Below are positions 8,513 through 18,527 of a DNA stretch of 64,000 bases, one piece after another. Every line of letters starts with the position of its first letter. The first letter of the stretch is position 1. Both the position numbers and the translations under genes were made by a program. A model generated the notes under the pieces. The model was not told the origin of the DNA. It did no database searches and was given only the letters and a program-made list of their open reading frames with translations. Source of the stretch: Legionella fallonii LLAP-10 (GTDB lineage Bacteria; Pseudomonadota; Gammaproteobacteria; Legionellales; Legionellaceae); contig NZ_LN614827.1 of NCBI RefSeq assembly GCF_000953135.1, positions 773,001 through 837,000 on the forward strand. Direction: 5' to 3'.

Positions 8513-10070
8513 CAATGGCACTACCTTAAGCGCAAAAGGTTAGCGTTAAATGGTTTTAACTATTTGATTTTGAATGAAATCAGTTTCCTTTTTATGTATG
8601 ATTATTTCGCCAAAAACGATCAACAAAAGGAAACTGACCAATGCAGTGTAAACAAAACAAAATATCAGTTCAAATAAAAAAGTTAAAAATCGATTTACAA
8701 AAAGAAGGGGCAATGAATTTCCTAACGACCCTCTTAAATTTAAGATGTTGCCAGGAGATTATAAAAGCAAGTGGTCCAATACGAGAGCGCATTTATACGC
8801 CATTTCAAATCATTCGAAGTTTCATAAAGCAAATTCTTGATGCCGATCATTCTTGCAGTAATGCGGTTATTAGTCTGGCAGCAGAGCGCCTTAATGAAGG
8901 AAAAAAGGCCATTAGTTTGAATACAGGACCCTATGTAAGAGCCAGAAAACGACTATCAGAAGAAACCCCTCGTGCTCTGGTCAAAGCAGTGTGGGAAGAA
9001 TCATTGAAACGCGTCAACAAAGCATGGATGCCTTTTGGACGAGAGGTGAAACTGGCTGATGGTACGACGGTTCAAATGCCTGATACCAAAGCCAACAGCA
9101 AAGAATTTCCCAAACATGCCAATAAAAAGAAGCACATTGGATTTCCAGTCGCTCGCATAGTGGCAGTGATGTCGCTAACTACGGGCAGCGTGGTTGACTA
9201 TGAGATAGCGGCGTGTAAAGGCAAAGGAACAGGAGAAATTACCTTGCTCAGAAACCTATTAAGCAGTATTAAAGAGAATGATCTACTCGTGGCAGATCGT
9301 TTATATTGTAATTTTTTTTAACCTGCGACTTGTTAAAACAGCACGCTGACTTTATTGTTCCAGGACATAATCAACGCCGTTATGACTTTCGCAAAGGACT
9401 TCGTTTGGGCAAAAAAGACCATATTGTGATGTGGCCAAAACCTAGAAAGCCAGTGGGCATGTCGCAAAGGGACTATGCAAACTATCCAAATCATATTCAG
9501 ATAAGAGAATTTAAAGTGGGCGGCACCGTTTATATTACGACGTTGTTAGAGGAAAAAAAGTATCCTAAAAAAGAGCTTGCTTCACTATACCAACGGCGCT
9601 GGGAAGCAGAAATCCATTTGAACTCTATTAAAACAATTATGGGAATGAACCAACTCGCATGCAAATCGCCTGATATGGTCAAAAAAGAGATAGGCTTCTA
9701 TTTTTTAGCGTACACTATCATTCGCTATATCATGGTTAGTGCAGCCGCACAACATGACCTACCGCCAAACAAAATCAGCTTTAAAGGGGCTCTGCAATTG
9801 ATTAATGAATTGATGCCTTACCTATCCACTTGTTCTAGTAAACGGAAATGGCTATATCACTTTATCACGAGCTTTTATGCCTCATTGTAACAAAAAAAGT
9901 AGGTAATAGGCCGGGACGCTGCGAGCCTCGCTCAGTAAAACTCCAACCAAAGCCCTTTCCTATTCTGAGAACTTCGAGGAAAGTACAGAAGCTTAAATTA
10001 CAAAAAAAAGTAGATAAAAAAATTAAACTCTTAGAAAAAGAGGCACTAGCTGCTTAAGGTAGTGCCATTG
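8513..10070 (+). mobile_element. IS4-like insertion sequence with disrupted transposase
   Basis: Perfect 19-bp inverted repeats CAATGGCACTACCTTAAGC bound the element (8513-8531 and, inverted, 10052-10070), giving 1558 bp. Imperfect 13-bp direct repeats flank it (CAACCAATTGCCC at 8501-8513, CAACAAACCGCCC at 10073-10085), in the range of long IS4-type duplications if degraded. One transposase is encoded on the plus strand but in three frames. The left flank is MITE copy 1. Confidence 0.9.
8641..10057 (+). pseudogene. IS4-family DDE transposase, split by two frame breaks
   Basis: Three segments in frames 1, 3 and 2 (8641-9321, about 9312-9890, about 9850-10057) join into one IS4-type transposase. 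Segment 1 holds the first catalytic Asp (VKLADGTTVQMPD) and the second (LLVADRLYCN). Segment 2 holds the YREK-like Y-x2-R-W-x2-E motif (YQRRWEAEIHLNSIK). Segment 3 holds the family tail VGNRPGRCEPRSVK. The first break falls at T8 (9312-9319), where nine T would restore the frame. The second lies between about 9850 and 9885, also a -1 shift. Two breaks make an active enzyme unlikely; slippage at T8 could bridge only the first. Confidence 0.88.
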
Positions 10071-10095
10071 AGCAACAAACCGCCCTAGCGGTGCA

Positions 10096-10190
10096 GTCAT
10101 CTGAAAGACGCTTGCGACGGAGGATCTCCTGAATGGGGCACAATGCGTTTTGTAGGAGATCCTTTGCCGCGACTTTCAGCACTGGATGAC
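10096..10190. repeat. Hairpin repeat family E, copy 1
   Basis: The outer arms GTCATC...GAAAG and CTTTC...GGATGAC and the inner GGATCTCCT/AGGAGATCC pair. The centre CTGAATGGGGCACAATGCGT is shared, in the opposite orientation, with 50010-50090, while the arm sequences differ. It lies just after the right end of the IS. Confidence 0.75.
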
Positions 10191-10206
10191 AGTAATAGTG
10201 CGCTGA

Positions 10207-11478
10207 CTATGCTTCTAAGGCACTATTAGGCATTTGCAGAAGCTTTTTTTTATGCTCTTCAAATTGTGATTTTAATGTGTGTAGTCGTCCTTCATGAGTT
10301 GCTGCCCATTCACACAAGCTCATATCTGTGGGCACACCTTTTTCTTGTAATCGCAATTTTTTAGCGGCACTGGATTTGGTTTCGTGAGAAAACCAAAGAT
10401 AAGGATTAGGAGCTTGATTACTCTCACATAACTTAATGTACTGACCAAGAGAGAAAGTATAAGCAGCGGAAAATAATTGCTCTTGATTTGTAGGGGGTAA
10501 ATCTGCAAATTGAGCATTTACGCTCATCGCAAAATTTATTGCTGCTGGATATGATTGGTCTTGATGTAGCGCAAAGTCTCTTTCTAGAACTGTGGCAAAA
10601 GAATCAGAGAGCTCTGCGGGGGCTGCATTATGGAGGCTGTGCGTAATGCCATAATACAAGCGTTTTTCTATGGTTGAGTCGAGTAATTTTTTTTTCGATT
10701 TTGGAATGCAATCTGGCAAAGTCGATAAAAGAGGATTGATTAAAAGTGGTCTGCCATCGATATAAACTTCCATCGTTGCTAGTAAGGCTAATACCTTATC
10801 AGGTGAGTTAAGCATGTTTGTTATCATGGCTGTTTCTGAGCGTATTTCCTCATCAGTGGTATTCGCGCGATATTTTATTAATTGCGGTAATATAGCCCAT
10901 TGCTCTTTAGAGCAATGGTGATAAAGGAGATAAAACATCATAGCAAAAGAAGTTGCTATGAATGAAAATCCTTCTATCAGATGACCTCTTTTTTCCTTTT
11001 CAATACGCTGTATAGTCACTTCCAAAAAAGGAAAGGGATATTTATCTATTCCATCTTTTTCTGCGTAGCCGATTCTACGGCAGAGACCTATTAGTATAGG
11101 CATTAATTTATCGGTATTTATTATACCATTACCAGATTGGTTGTACTGAAATTGCAGGCAGTGATAAAAATAGCCATGGTGTGCCCGTTGAATGTCCCAT
11201 TCTGTTTCTTGTAAATTTTTTTGCAATTTTAGCCAAGAGGAGACTACGGCATTAGTACCCCAATCTTTAGTTACCGGTATTTGGCTTGCTTCGCGCCAAA
11301 ATGTTGCAATAGTGTTTTTTACTAGGATGCCAAGTGCTTTGTCTGCGGGTTCTTCGTCAGGCATCTCATCAAATAAATCTTCTATTTGTTGGATTAATTG
11401 TTGTGATCTTAGATGGGAAATCCTTTCAAACTCTTTTTTTATTGTGTTGATAATCGTCCTTACAGCTCCAACCTTCAT
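10207..11478 (-). CDS. Unknown cytoplasmic protein, possibly an effector
   Basis: The product has 423 residues. The start at 11478 has AAGGAGACAACA immediately upstream; a longer in-frame start at 11511 has no site. The protein is mostly alpha-helical with no signal peptide. A hydrophobic stretch around residues 165-185 (FSFIATSFAMMFYLLYHH) may be a buried helix or one membrane pass. Residues about 30-55 are acidic (DLFDEMPDEEPADKA). The tail has a Lys-rich helix. I recognise no family or catalytic motif. Its length, helical nature and isolation suit a Legionella-specific protein, but effector status is a guess. Confidence 0.62.
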   Translation of the reverse strand: MKVGAVRTIINTIKKEFERISHLRSQQLIQQIEDLFDEMPDEEPADKALGILVKNTIATFWREASQIPVTKDWGTNAVVSSWLKLQKNLQETEWDIQRAHHGYFYHCLQFQYNQSGNGIINTDKLMPILIGLCRRIGYAEKDGIDKYPFPFLEVTIQRIEKEKRGHLIEGFSFIATSFAMMFYLLYHHCSKEQWAILPQLIKYRANTTDEEIRSETAMITNMLNSPDKVLALLATMEVYIDGRPLLINPLLSTLPDCIPKSKKKLLDSTIEKRLYYGITHSLHNAAPAELSDSFATVLERDFALHQDQSYPAAINFAMSVNAQFADLPPTNQEQLFSAAYTFSLGQYIKLCESNQAPNPYLWFSHETKSSAAKKLRLQEKGVPTDMSLCEWAATHEGRLHTLKSQFEEHKKKLLQMPNSALEA

Positions 11479-11690
11479 TGTTGTCTCCTTGAGCATTCGT
11501 AAATAGATCAATATTTATAATTTATATTTGCACAATTAGAGATTTGATTCCACAATTACCGCAAGATTTAATCTATTGTTGACCAACCTACACAGGCTTT
11601 GTTAAAGCTCACAATAGCCCTTCAGTTTTTGTCTTGTTCAGAAATTATCATCCATACTTCAGTTAACAATCTTTATAGAAGAAGATGTAT

Positions 11691-12110
11691 ATGAATAAGA
11701 ATATAGTTATTGTGTTATTTACAGCCCTTTATTCAAGTTATGCATTAAGCGAAGACTTTTGCCGCTTGGCTATGGACAAATTATATAAAAAAGACAGCGA
11801 TCTTATTGCTGTAGTTAAAATTAATACGAGTAAAAGCTCGCTCTATTCATCTACCGTTGATGTCAGTCACGATTGTCAGCATTTTTCTCCCTATCTTTCT
11901 GTTAAAGACCCCGATGCAATTAAAACAACAGGAGGTTTATGCATGGTTTTACCTGCTAGTGAACTACAACAGAAATTGTGTAGCATGCATGTAACATTAT
12001 GCATCGCTGAGAATAATTGCCAATCAATTGATATCAAATTAGAAACTAAAGGTAATCGTTATGTTGCGGCAAATCCAGCATATTATGAAATGATTTTTCA
12101 GCATGAGTAA
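11691..12110 (+). CDS. Small secreted cysteine-containing protein
   Basis: The 139-residue product begins at 11691, where AGAAGAAG lies 6 nt upstream; an ATG two codons earlier is badly spaced. A signal peptide spans about residues 1-20 with a likely cut near Ala-Leu-Ser. The mature protein has six cysteines (FCRL, HDCQ, LCMV, LCSM, LCIA, NCQS), consistent with disulfides in the periplasm or outside the cell. No family is recognised. Its TAA stop is also the first three bases of the MITE-like element that follows. Confidence 0.7.
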   Translation: MNKNIVIVLFTALYSSYALSEDFCRLAMDKLYKKDSDLIAVVKINTSKSSLYSSTVDVSHDCQHFSPYLSVKDPDAIKTTGGLCMVLPASELQQKLCSMHVTLCIAENNCQSIDIKLETKGNRYVAANPAYYEMIFQHE

Positions 12111-12275
12111 CGTTGCTGGACAAAGCAGCTCATGCTGAGAAGGTGCATCTTTTTGTGTCGTTTAGAAGCATAAGCACAAGATTTCTCTCTTGGCGGGTAC
12201 TTCGAGATGAGACTATCCCCTTCTCAGCAAGAAGGGTTCAGGAGTAATTGAATTTCTTATCTCAAACTGACGTTA
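12108..12275. mobile_element. MITE-like family B, copy with degraded left end
   Basis: The right end reads TTTCTTATCTCAAACTGACGTTA, the complement of the left ends of the copies at 18331 and 59706. The left end keeps only TAACGT, coinciding with the stop codon of the secreted protein. Inner arms TGCTGAGAAGG and CCTTCTCAGCA form a stem. The rest of the interval to 12594 shows no gene; it presumably holds the promoter of the next gene. Confidence 0.7.
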
Positions 12276-12594
12276 AAATAAGCCCGGAAAGCCCCTGATT
12301 TCTAAGCTTAACCTGGAAAATACCCAAAATAGAACTAAAATTAAAGATAGGCAGTGGATGCATTTCTTGCTTAAAGTTGCTTAGTATTGATATGGAATGA
12401 ATATTCCATTCAATGGATTATAAATACGGTAACGTCTCAGTAAATAATGGTCAAAAACCTTGCCTACGATATTCGGCTCAATAGCGAGAGTGCAATGACT
12501 CATTTAGGTGATTGTAAGGACAAATTGAGAGCCGTAAAAAACGTTGACTTGTCCGACTTATTGAGAGGTTATTGAATAGAAAGCAAGGGATTAA

Positions 12595-15500
12595 ATGATT
12601 TCTATAGCAGGATACATTATCCACGAAAAAATGCGCCATAACCATAATATTGACACTTATTACGCCCAAAGGCAAAAGGATAAGCGTAAAGTCTTATTAA
12701 AAATTCCTAGCAACGACTCTGCTCCCTCTGAAAATTTTGCAATATTACAGCATGAGTTTCATTTATTGAAAATGATAGAAACTCCCTCCATTATAAAAGC
12801 TTATGATTTTCTACAAAACAATTCTGTTCCTGCATTAATATTAGAAGGGGTAAAAGGACAACTACTGTGTTCTTATATTGCAACGAATCTCATGCAACTC
12901 GGTGATTTTTTTAATTTGGCCCTACAATTAGTTGATATCATTGGCGAGCTACACCAAAGAAATATTATTCATAAACAAATTAAGCCGTCTAATATTGTTA
13001 TAGATCCTAAAAAATTAACTCTTAAATTAGTAGATTTAAGTGCTTCGATTAAGCTTTCAGAAGAATCGTTTAATTATTTGAATTTAATCGAGTTTAAAGA
13101 TAGTTTAGCGTATATCTCCCCAGAGCAAACAGGACGGATTAACCGACCAGTAGATTATCGCACTGACTTTTATTCATTGGGCGTTACGCTGTATGAACTT
13201 TTGACGAATCAATTACCCTTTCAAACGAAAGATGCTTTAGAGTTAGTTCATTGTCATATTGCCAAAAAACCGCCGACAGTATTAGAAATAAGACATGATA
13301 CTCCCAAAATGTTGGCGGCTATTATCGATAAACTGCTGGAAAAAATGCCTGAAAAGCGTTATTCCAGTATTATTGGTTTGAAATCCGACCTTCAGGAATG
13401 TCGGCAACGATGGTTGCAAGAAAACAATAAGAATGAGTTTTTTCTCGGTATCAATGACGTTAAAGATCATTTAACCATTTCTCGTAATTTGTATGGTCGA
13501 GAACAACAGGTTCTCCATTTAATTGAAGCATTCAATAGGGTTAGTTTAGGTACTAAAGAAATTGTTTTGATTTCTGGCTATTCCGGCATTGGTAAAACCT
13601 CTTTGGTTAAAGAGGTACATAAACCAATAGTACAGCATAAAGGGTACTATATTCATGGAAAATTTGATCAATTACAACGTAGTATACCTTATAGTGCCAT
13701 TGTTGTTGCCTTTCAAAATTTAGTGAAACAAGCGCTATCCGAAAGTGAAGAGCGGTTGGTTGTATTGAAAAACCAATTGGTTCAAGCTCTGGGTAATGTA
13801 GGTCAAGTCGTGATTGATGTTATTCCCGAGGTGGAGTTAATTATAGGCAGCCAACCATCAGTGCCTATTCTTAGTCCAGCAGATGCTCAAACACGCTTTA
13901 ATCTGGTGTTTCAAAATTTTGTTAGAGTATTTGCTCAGACTGAGCATCCTTTAGTGATATTTTTGGATGACTTACAATGGGCAGATAATGCGTCCCTTAA
14001 TTTTATAGAAAATTTATTACAGGATGGGGAAACTAACTATTTACTCCTCATTGGGGCTTATAGAGATAATGAAATTGATGAGAACCATCCTTTACAACTA
14101 TGCATCAATAATCTGAATAATCACGAGGTTCCTTGTACTTCATTAACCTTACAGCCGTTACAATTAGAGAATATTCAACAACTATTAGAGGATACTTTAT
14201 CGGGTGCCTTAGAAAAAATTCCTAGTCTTGTTCAGGGCGTTTACGATAAAACTCAAGGAAACCCCTTTTTTATTAATGAGTTTCTTAAAATTATTTATCA
14301 AGAAAACATCCTCTTTTTTTCTTATGAAAACGGTGTCTGGCAATGGGATTTGACTAAGATCCAGCAGCAAAGTGCCACGGATAATGTTATTAGTCTTTTG
14401 ACCACTAAAATTCATTTACTCCCCAAGTTAACACAGGATGTATTAAAACTCTGTTCTTGTTTAGGACACCAATTCGATTTTAATACCTTATTGGTTATTA
14501 GCGGTCAAACAATTAGCCAAACAGCGACCCAATTAGCGCAAGCAATAAAGGCCAACTTAATTTATCCACTTGAAGAAACTTATAAAACACTGGGTTTAGT
14601 TGGTTTAGATGATTCCATGATAGAGCTTAATGTCAGTGCCTTACATTATCGATTTGCTCATGATCGCATTCAACAAGCAACTTATGCACTCATTAAAGGA
14701 AAAGACAGGCCAGAAATTCACCTTAAGATAGGTCGCTTGTTGTTAAAAGAAAAGCCTTTAGAAGAACATGATGAACGCTTATTTGATGTCATGGAGCATT
14801 TTAATCAAGGGATATCCCTTATTGAAGATATGGATGAACGGCTTTTATTAGCAAAATATAATTACTGGTCAGGATTAAAAGCAAAATCGGCTGCTGCCTA
14901 TGATGCTGCTAATGAGTATTTGATGGCCGGTGTCACTTTGTTAGATTTGGAAAATTGGAATGAAAACTATAATTTAGTGTTCCAACTGCATAAAGAATTA
15001 GCCGTTTGTAAGTATTTAGTTGGCGATTTTGCCGCAGCAGATGAGTATTTTTCTGAACTGTTAAATAGAGCCAGAAACTCCTTAGATACTCTCGAAGTGT
15101 ATAAACTTAAAATCGAGATGTTATCTACTTTAGGTAAACATACTGAAGCTTTAGCAATGGGAATTAGCGCTTTGCACAATTTTGGCATAAAAATACCCAA
15201 TAAGCCTAATATCACTCATATGTTAACTGCAATTTATAAAATTAGATTTCAGCTCAGAAAAACAAAAATGGCGAATGTCTATTTACCGCCAATGACAGAT
15301 TTAAAATATAAAGCAATTGTTGATTTAATTACACAATTACTTAATAGCGCCTTTATTACCAATCAACAATTATTTGTTTTGTTGACCTGTAAGAATATTA
15401 GCTTAAGTTTAAAACACGGATACACGGAAAGCACCTCAATGTCTCTTCCTGTTTATGCCTTTATTCTGATGCACTCACTTAATTTGTATGACGAAGCAAT

Positions 15501-18333
15501 TTCAGTTGTAACTTTTTATAACCGTCTAAAAAAAGAGTACGGTAGTTCCAATTTTGAAGGGAAAAATCAATTTATTATAGGCTCCTTTATTGAGCCTTAC
15601 CAAAAATCCATTGTGGCTTGCAATAAGGCGGTAGTCAAAGCATTTAGCTTATGTTGTGAAGTTGGGGATTTGGTCTACAGCAATTACAGTAATTTGGTAT
15701 TAGTCATCCATTCATTCTCAATTGGGAAAAATTTAACAGAGATAAAGAGGAGTATTCAAGCGACCCTAACCTTTATGTCGCGAATCAAAATTTCTGATTT
15801 TATTACCGTGGCCAAATTTTGGGACTATTTGACTCAATGTTTAGAAAATTCTGAACTCGCAGATATCGATCGAGCTGCTGTTTTTGAAAACGATATTTTA
15901 TTAGGGAAAAGTAAAACAGAATTAAGCTTTTTTTATAGCACACTGACTATGTTATATCTCCTATCGGGAAATTTTACAAAAGCAATCGATGCGGGTAAAA
16001 AGCATGAACTTTATTCAGACTATAATAAAGGCTTAATGATTCACCTGGATGGAAAGTTTTTCTATGCTTTAGCTTTATTTTTTTATTTACCTCAGATACC
16101 TAAAAATGAGCGCAAGTCTAGCTTAAAACTATTAAAGAAATTGCAACGTTTCATAGCCAAACATACTGCATGGTGTCCTGATAATTTTAAGGCCTATTCA
16201 TTATTCATAGACAGTGAATTTGCTCGTTTTGAACATCAAGACCAGCATGTACTGGCTCTTTACGAACAAACAATAGAGGCAGCCCTTGCAACAGGGCTTA
16301 TGTTAATTGCTGCTCTCGCCAGCGAGAGAGCGGGGCATTATTGCATGAACCAAAAAATTGAAAGAGTAGCTAAATTATATTTACAAAATGCCCATAGATA
16401 TTTTAAGGAGTGGGGAGCAATCGCCAAGGTAGAGTTATTAGAGGATACTTATTCTTGCTTAAATAATGATCACCATCATTTAAATTATAAGTCAGCATTA
16501 TCCAATCAATTATTGACTAAGACGAATACTCAAGAGTTAGATATGTTAGCTATTTTTAAATTTACCCAAGTGATATCCAGTGAAATTCGTTTGGATAAAT
16601 TATTGCAAAAATTTCTGATTATCGTACTAGAAAATGCTGGGGCACAACGAAGTATTATTCTCAACCGAATGAATGACCAGTGGGTGGTCGAGGCAGAAGG
16701 TAATTTAGAGCAGCAAACTATTTATCTTAATAATCCTATCGCGTCAGAAGTATCTGCAAATTATCCTGTATCTATTTTAAATTATGTGCAGCGAACTCAA
16801 AAACCAATCATTTTAAATGATGCTATTCAATCTGATCTTACTTTCCAAGATGCTTATGTGCAGCAAGAGAAACCTCTGTCACTATTGATGATGCCTTTAT
16901 TTTATAAGGGACAATTAAGCAGAATACTTTATTTGGAAAATAATAGTAGCAGTTATACTTTTACTCCTAATCATCTAGACAGTTTACAATTATTAGCCGC
17001 CCAAGCAATGACTTCATTAGAGAATGCTAAGCTTTACTATCAGGCAACCCATGATCCGCTGACAGGATTGGCTAATAGAAATTTACTTTATGATTTATTC
17101 CATCAAATTACTAAGCAAGCGAATCATGTTCAGGAACGAGTCGCTCTATTATTTTTGGATATAGATTACTTTAAGGTAATTAATGATACTTTAGGACATG
17201 ATAACGGTGACAAACTATTGATTCATGTTGCCAGAACATTAAATGCTTGTTTGCGCGAAGGTGATGTCGCTGCGCGCATGGGGGGGGATGAGTTTGCGGT
17301 TATCCTTGCTAATAATCCCTCGACTGAGCAAATCATTGCTATAGTAGAACTGTTGCTTAGGGAAATGGCTAGAGCAGTACCAATTGATAATCATTCCATA
17401 CAAATTACCTCAAGCATGGGGATTAGTATTTATCCCACTGATGGTCATGAAATCCAAACTCTGCTTAAATTGGCTGATACGGCACTGTACCAAGCGAAAG
17501 AAAAAGGTCGAAATCAATTTCATTTTTATACAACAGCACTTTATGAGGATTACCAACAATCCCATGGTTTAGGTAGAGATTTACAACGAGCCTATGACAA
17601 GAAAGAATTCTTTTTAATGTATCAACCGCTCTATCATTGTCGCACAGGACAAATTATTGGTGTGGAATCTTTATTACGTTGGAATCATCCTGAAAAAGGA
17701 ATTATACCAGCGGGAGATTTCATTCATACCCTAGAAAAAAGCCCGTTAATGATTCCTATCAGTGAATGGGTTATTAAAACAGCGTGTCAACAAGCCAAAG
17801 ACTGGTATGAGAAAAAAATTCTTCCTGGTTCTGTAGCCATCAATGTGTCAGCGGTGCAGTTTATTCGTCATTCAGTAAGTGAATTACTTGCTAATAACTT
17901 AGCTGAAATTCAACTGGATACTTCGTGTATCGAGTTGGAAATTACAGAGACAAGTTTTATTGAATATACCGATAATTTGAATAAGGAAATTACTGCGTTA
18001 AAGAATATGAATATTAAATTAGTAATCGATGATTTTGGCACAGGCTATTCCAGCTTATCTTATTTAAAACATTTGCCTGTTCACAAGATAAAAATAGATA
18101 AGGCCTTTATTAAGCATTGTGATAATGATTATTTGGATCAAACCATCATTTCTGCTGTTACCAACATTGCTCATAAACTCAATATTAAAGTCACTGCCGA
18201 AGGTGTTGAAAGTGAGGGGCAACTTAAGTTCTTACAAGATCAACGTATTGATGAGATTCAAGGATTTTATTACTCTAATCCAATGATTGCAGAAGAGTGT
18301 GAAATCGAGTTAAAGAATTCTTCCCTAATTTAA
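12595..18333 (+). CDS. Pseudokinase-ATPase-GAF-GGDEF-EAL signalling protein
   Basis: The 1912-residue product starts with AAGGGA upstream of the ATG. Order: protein-kinase-like domain (about 1-275); AAA/STAND-type ATPase with Walker A GYSGIGKTS (about 327) and Walker B VIFLDDLQWAD (about 455); helical TPR-like region (about 640-1280); GAF (about 1315-1470); GGDEF domain from DPLTGLANR (about 1486) with intact RMGGDEF (about 1560); EAL domain from about 1660 with ESLLRW, DDFGTGYSS and AEGVE. The cyclase and phosphodiesterase motifs look intact, so it could make or break c-di-GMP. The kinase HRD loop reads HKQIKPSN, with Gln for the catalytic Asp, and DFG reads DLS, so the kinase domain is probably a nucleotide-binding scaffold. 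Such kinase-ATPase-GAF sensors are known in bacteria; GGDEF-EAL output is a variant. Confidence 0.92.
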   Translation: MISIAGYIIHEKMRHNHNIDTYYAQRQKDKRKVLLKIPSNDSAPSENFAILQHEFHLLKMIETPSIIKAYDFLQNNSVPALILEGVKGQLLCSYIATNLMQLGDFFNLALQLVDIIGELHQRNIIHKQIKPSNIVIDPKKLTLKLVDLSASIKLSEESFNYLNLIEFKDSLAYISPEQTGRINRPVDYRTDFYSLGVTLYELLTNQLPFQTKDALELVHCHIAKKPPTVLEIRHDTPKMLAAIIDKLLEKMPEKRYSSIIGLKSDLQECRQRWLQENNKNEFFLGINDVKDHLTISRNLYGREQQVLHLIEAFNRVSLGTKEIVLISGYSGIGKTSLVKEVHKPIVQHKGYYIHGKFDQLQRSIPYSAIVVAFQNLVKQALSESEERLVVLKNQLVQALGNVGQVVIDVIPEVELIIGSQPSVPILSPADAQTRFNLVFQNFVRVFAQTEHPLVIFLDDLQWADNASLNFIENLLQDGETNYLLLIGAYRDNEIDENHPLQLCINNLNNHEVPCTSLTLQPLQLENIQQLLEDTLSGALEKIPSLVQGVYDKTQGNPFFINEFLKIIYQENILFFSYENGVWQWDLTKIQQQSATDNVISLLTTKIHLLPKLTQDVLKLCSCLGHQFDFNTLLVISGQTISQTATQLAQAIKANLIYPLEETYKTLGLVGLDDSMIELNVSALHYRFAHDRIQQATYALIKGKDRPEIHLKIGRLLLKEKPLEEHDERLFDVMEHFNQGISLIEDMDERLLLAKYNYWSGLKAKSAAAYDAANEYLMAGVTLLDLENWNENYNLVFQLHKELAVCKYLVGDFAAADEYFSELLNRARNSLDTLEVYKLKIEMLSTLGKHTEALAMGISALHNFGIKIPNKPNITHMLTAIYKIRFQLRKTKMANVYLPPMTDLKYKAIVDLITQLLNSAFITNQQLFVLLTCKNISLSLKHGYTESTSMSLPVYAFILMHSLNLYDEAISVVTFYNRLKKEYGSSNFEGKNQFIIGSFIEPYQKSIVACNKAVVKAFSLCCEVGDLVYSNYSNLVLVIHSFSIGKNLTEIKRSIQATLTFMSRIKISDFITVAKFWDYLTQCLENSELADIDRAAVFENDILLGKSKTELSFFYSTLTMLYLLSGNFTKAIDAGKKHELYSDYNKGLMIHLDGKFFYALALFFYLPQIPKNERKSSLKLLKKLQRFIAKHTAWCPDNFKAYSLFIDSEFARFEHQDQHVLALYEQTIEAALATGLMLIAALASERAGHYCMNQKIERVAKLYLQNAHRYFKEWGAIAKVELLEDTYSCLNNDHHHLNYKSALSNQLLTKTNTQELDMLAIFKFTQVISSEIRLDKLLQKFLIIVLENAGAQRSIILNRMNDQWVVEAEGNLEQQTIYLNNPIASEVSANYPVSILNYVQRTQKPIILNDAIQSDLTFQDAYVQQEKPLSLLMMPLFYKGQLSRILYLENNSSSYTFTPNHLDSLQLLAAQAMTSLENAKLYYQATHDPLTGLANRNLLYDLFHQITKQANHVQERVALLFLDIDYFKVINDTLGHDNGDKLLIHVARTLNACLREGDVAARMGGDEFAVILANNPSTEQIIAIVELLLREMARAVPIDNHSIQITSSMGISIYPTDGHEIQTLLKLADTALYQAKEKGRNQFHFYTTALYEDYQQSHGLGRDLQRAYDKKEFFLMYQPLYHCRTGQIIGVESLLRWNHPEKGIIPAGDFIHTLEKSPLMIPISEWVIKTACQQAKDWYEKKILPGSVAINVSAVQFIRHSVSELLANNLAEIQLDTSCIELEITETSFIEYTDNLNKEITALKNMNIKLVIDDFGTGYSSLSYLKHLPVHKIKIDKAFIKHCDNDYLDQTIISAVTNIAHKLNIKVTAEGVESEGQLKFLQDQRIDEIQGFYYSNPMIAEECEIELKNSSLI

Positions 18334-18466
18334 CGTCAGCTTTGGATAAGAAACTTATTAGATCCAGTTTCTATCTCGAGCCGTTCGTCCTGAGGGGGCG
18401 CTAAAGCCCTCCTCAGGACGAACGGGGCAAGATAAAATCCGAGTTCCTTATCCAAAGCTGACGTTA
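18331..18466. mobile_element. MITE-like family B, 136-bp copy with intact ends
   Basis: Terminal inverted repeats TAACGTCAGCTTTGGATAAG (left) and its complement CTTATCCAAAGCTGACGTTA (right) are perfect over 20 bp. An inner perfect stem CCGTTCGTCCTGAGG/CCTCAGGACGAACGG surrounds a small loop (18382-18426). AATT flanks both ends. The left end supplies the TAA stop of the 1912-residue gene. Confidence 0.88.
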
Positions 18467-18527
18467 AATTAAGGACAAATTCTTAACATGCTCTAGAACA
18501 GTCGAATGCGAAATTAAAGAGGATATT

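Noticed and set aside
9848-10057. Separate small basic protein gene
   Set aside because: Its sequence VGNRPGRCEPRSVK is the conserved tail of the IS4 transposase in a shifted frame.
12595-13420. Active Ser/Thr protein kinase domain
   Set aside because: The catalytic Asp of HRD is Gln and DFG is DLS, so a functional phosphotransfer site is doubtful.
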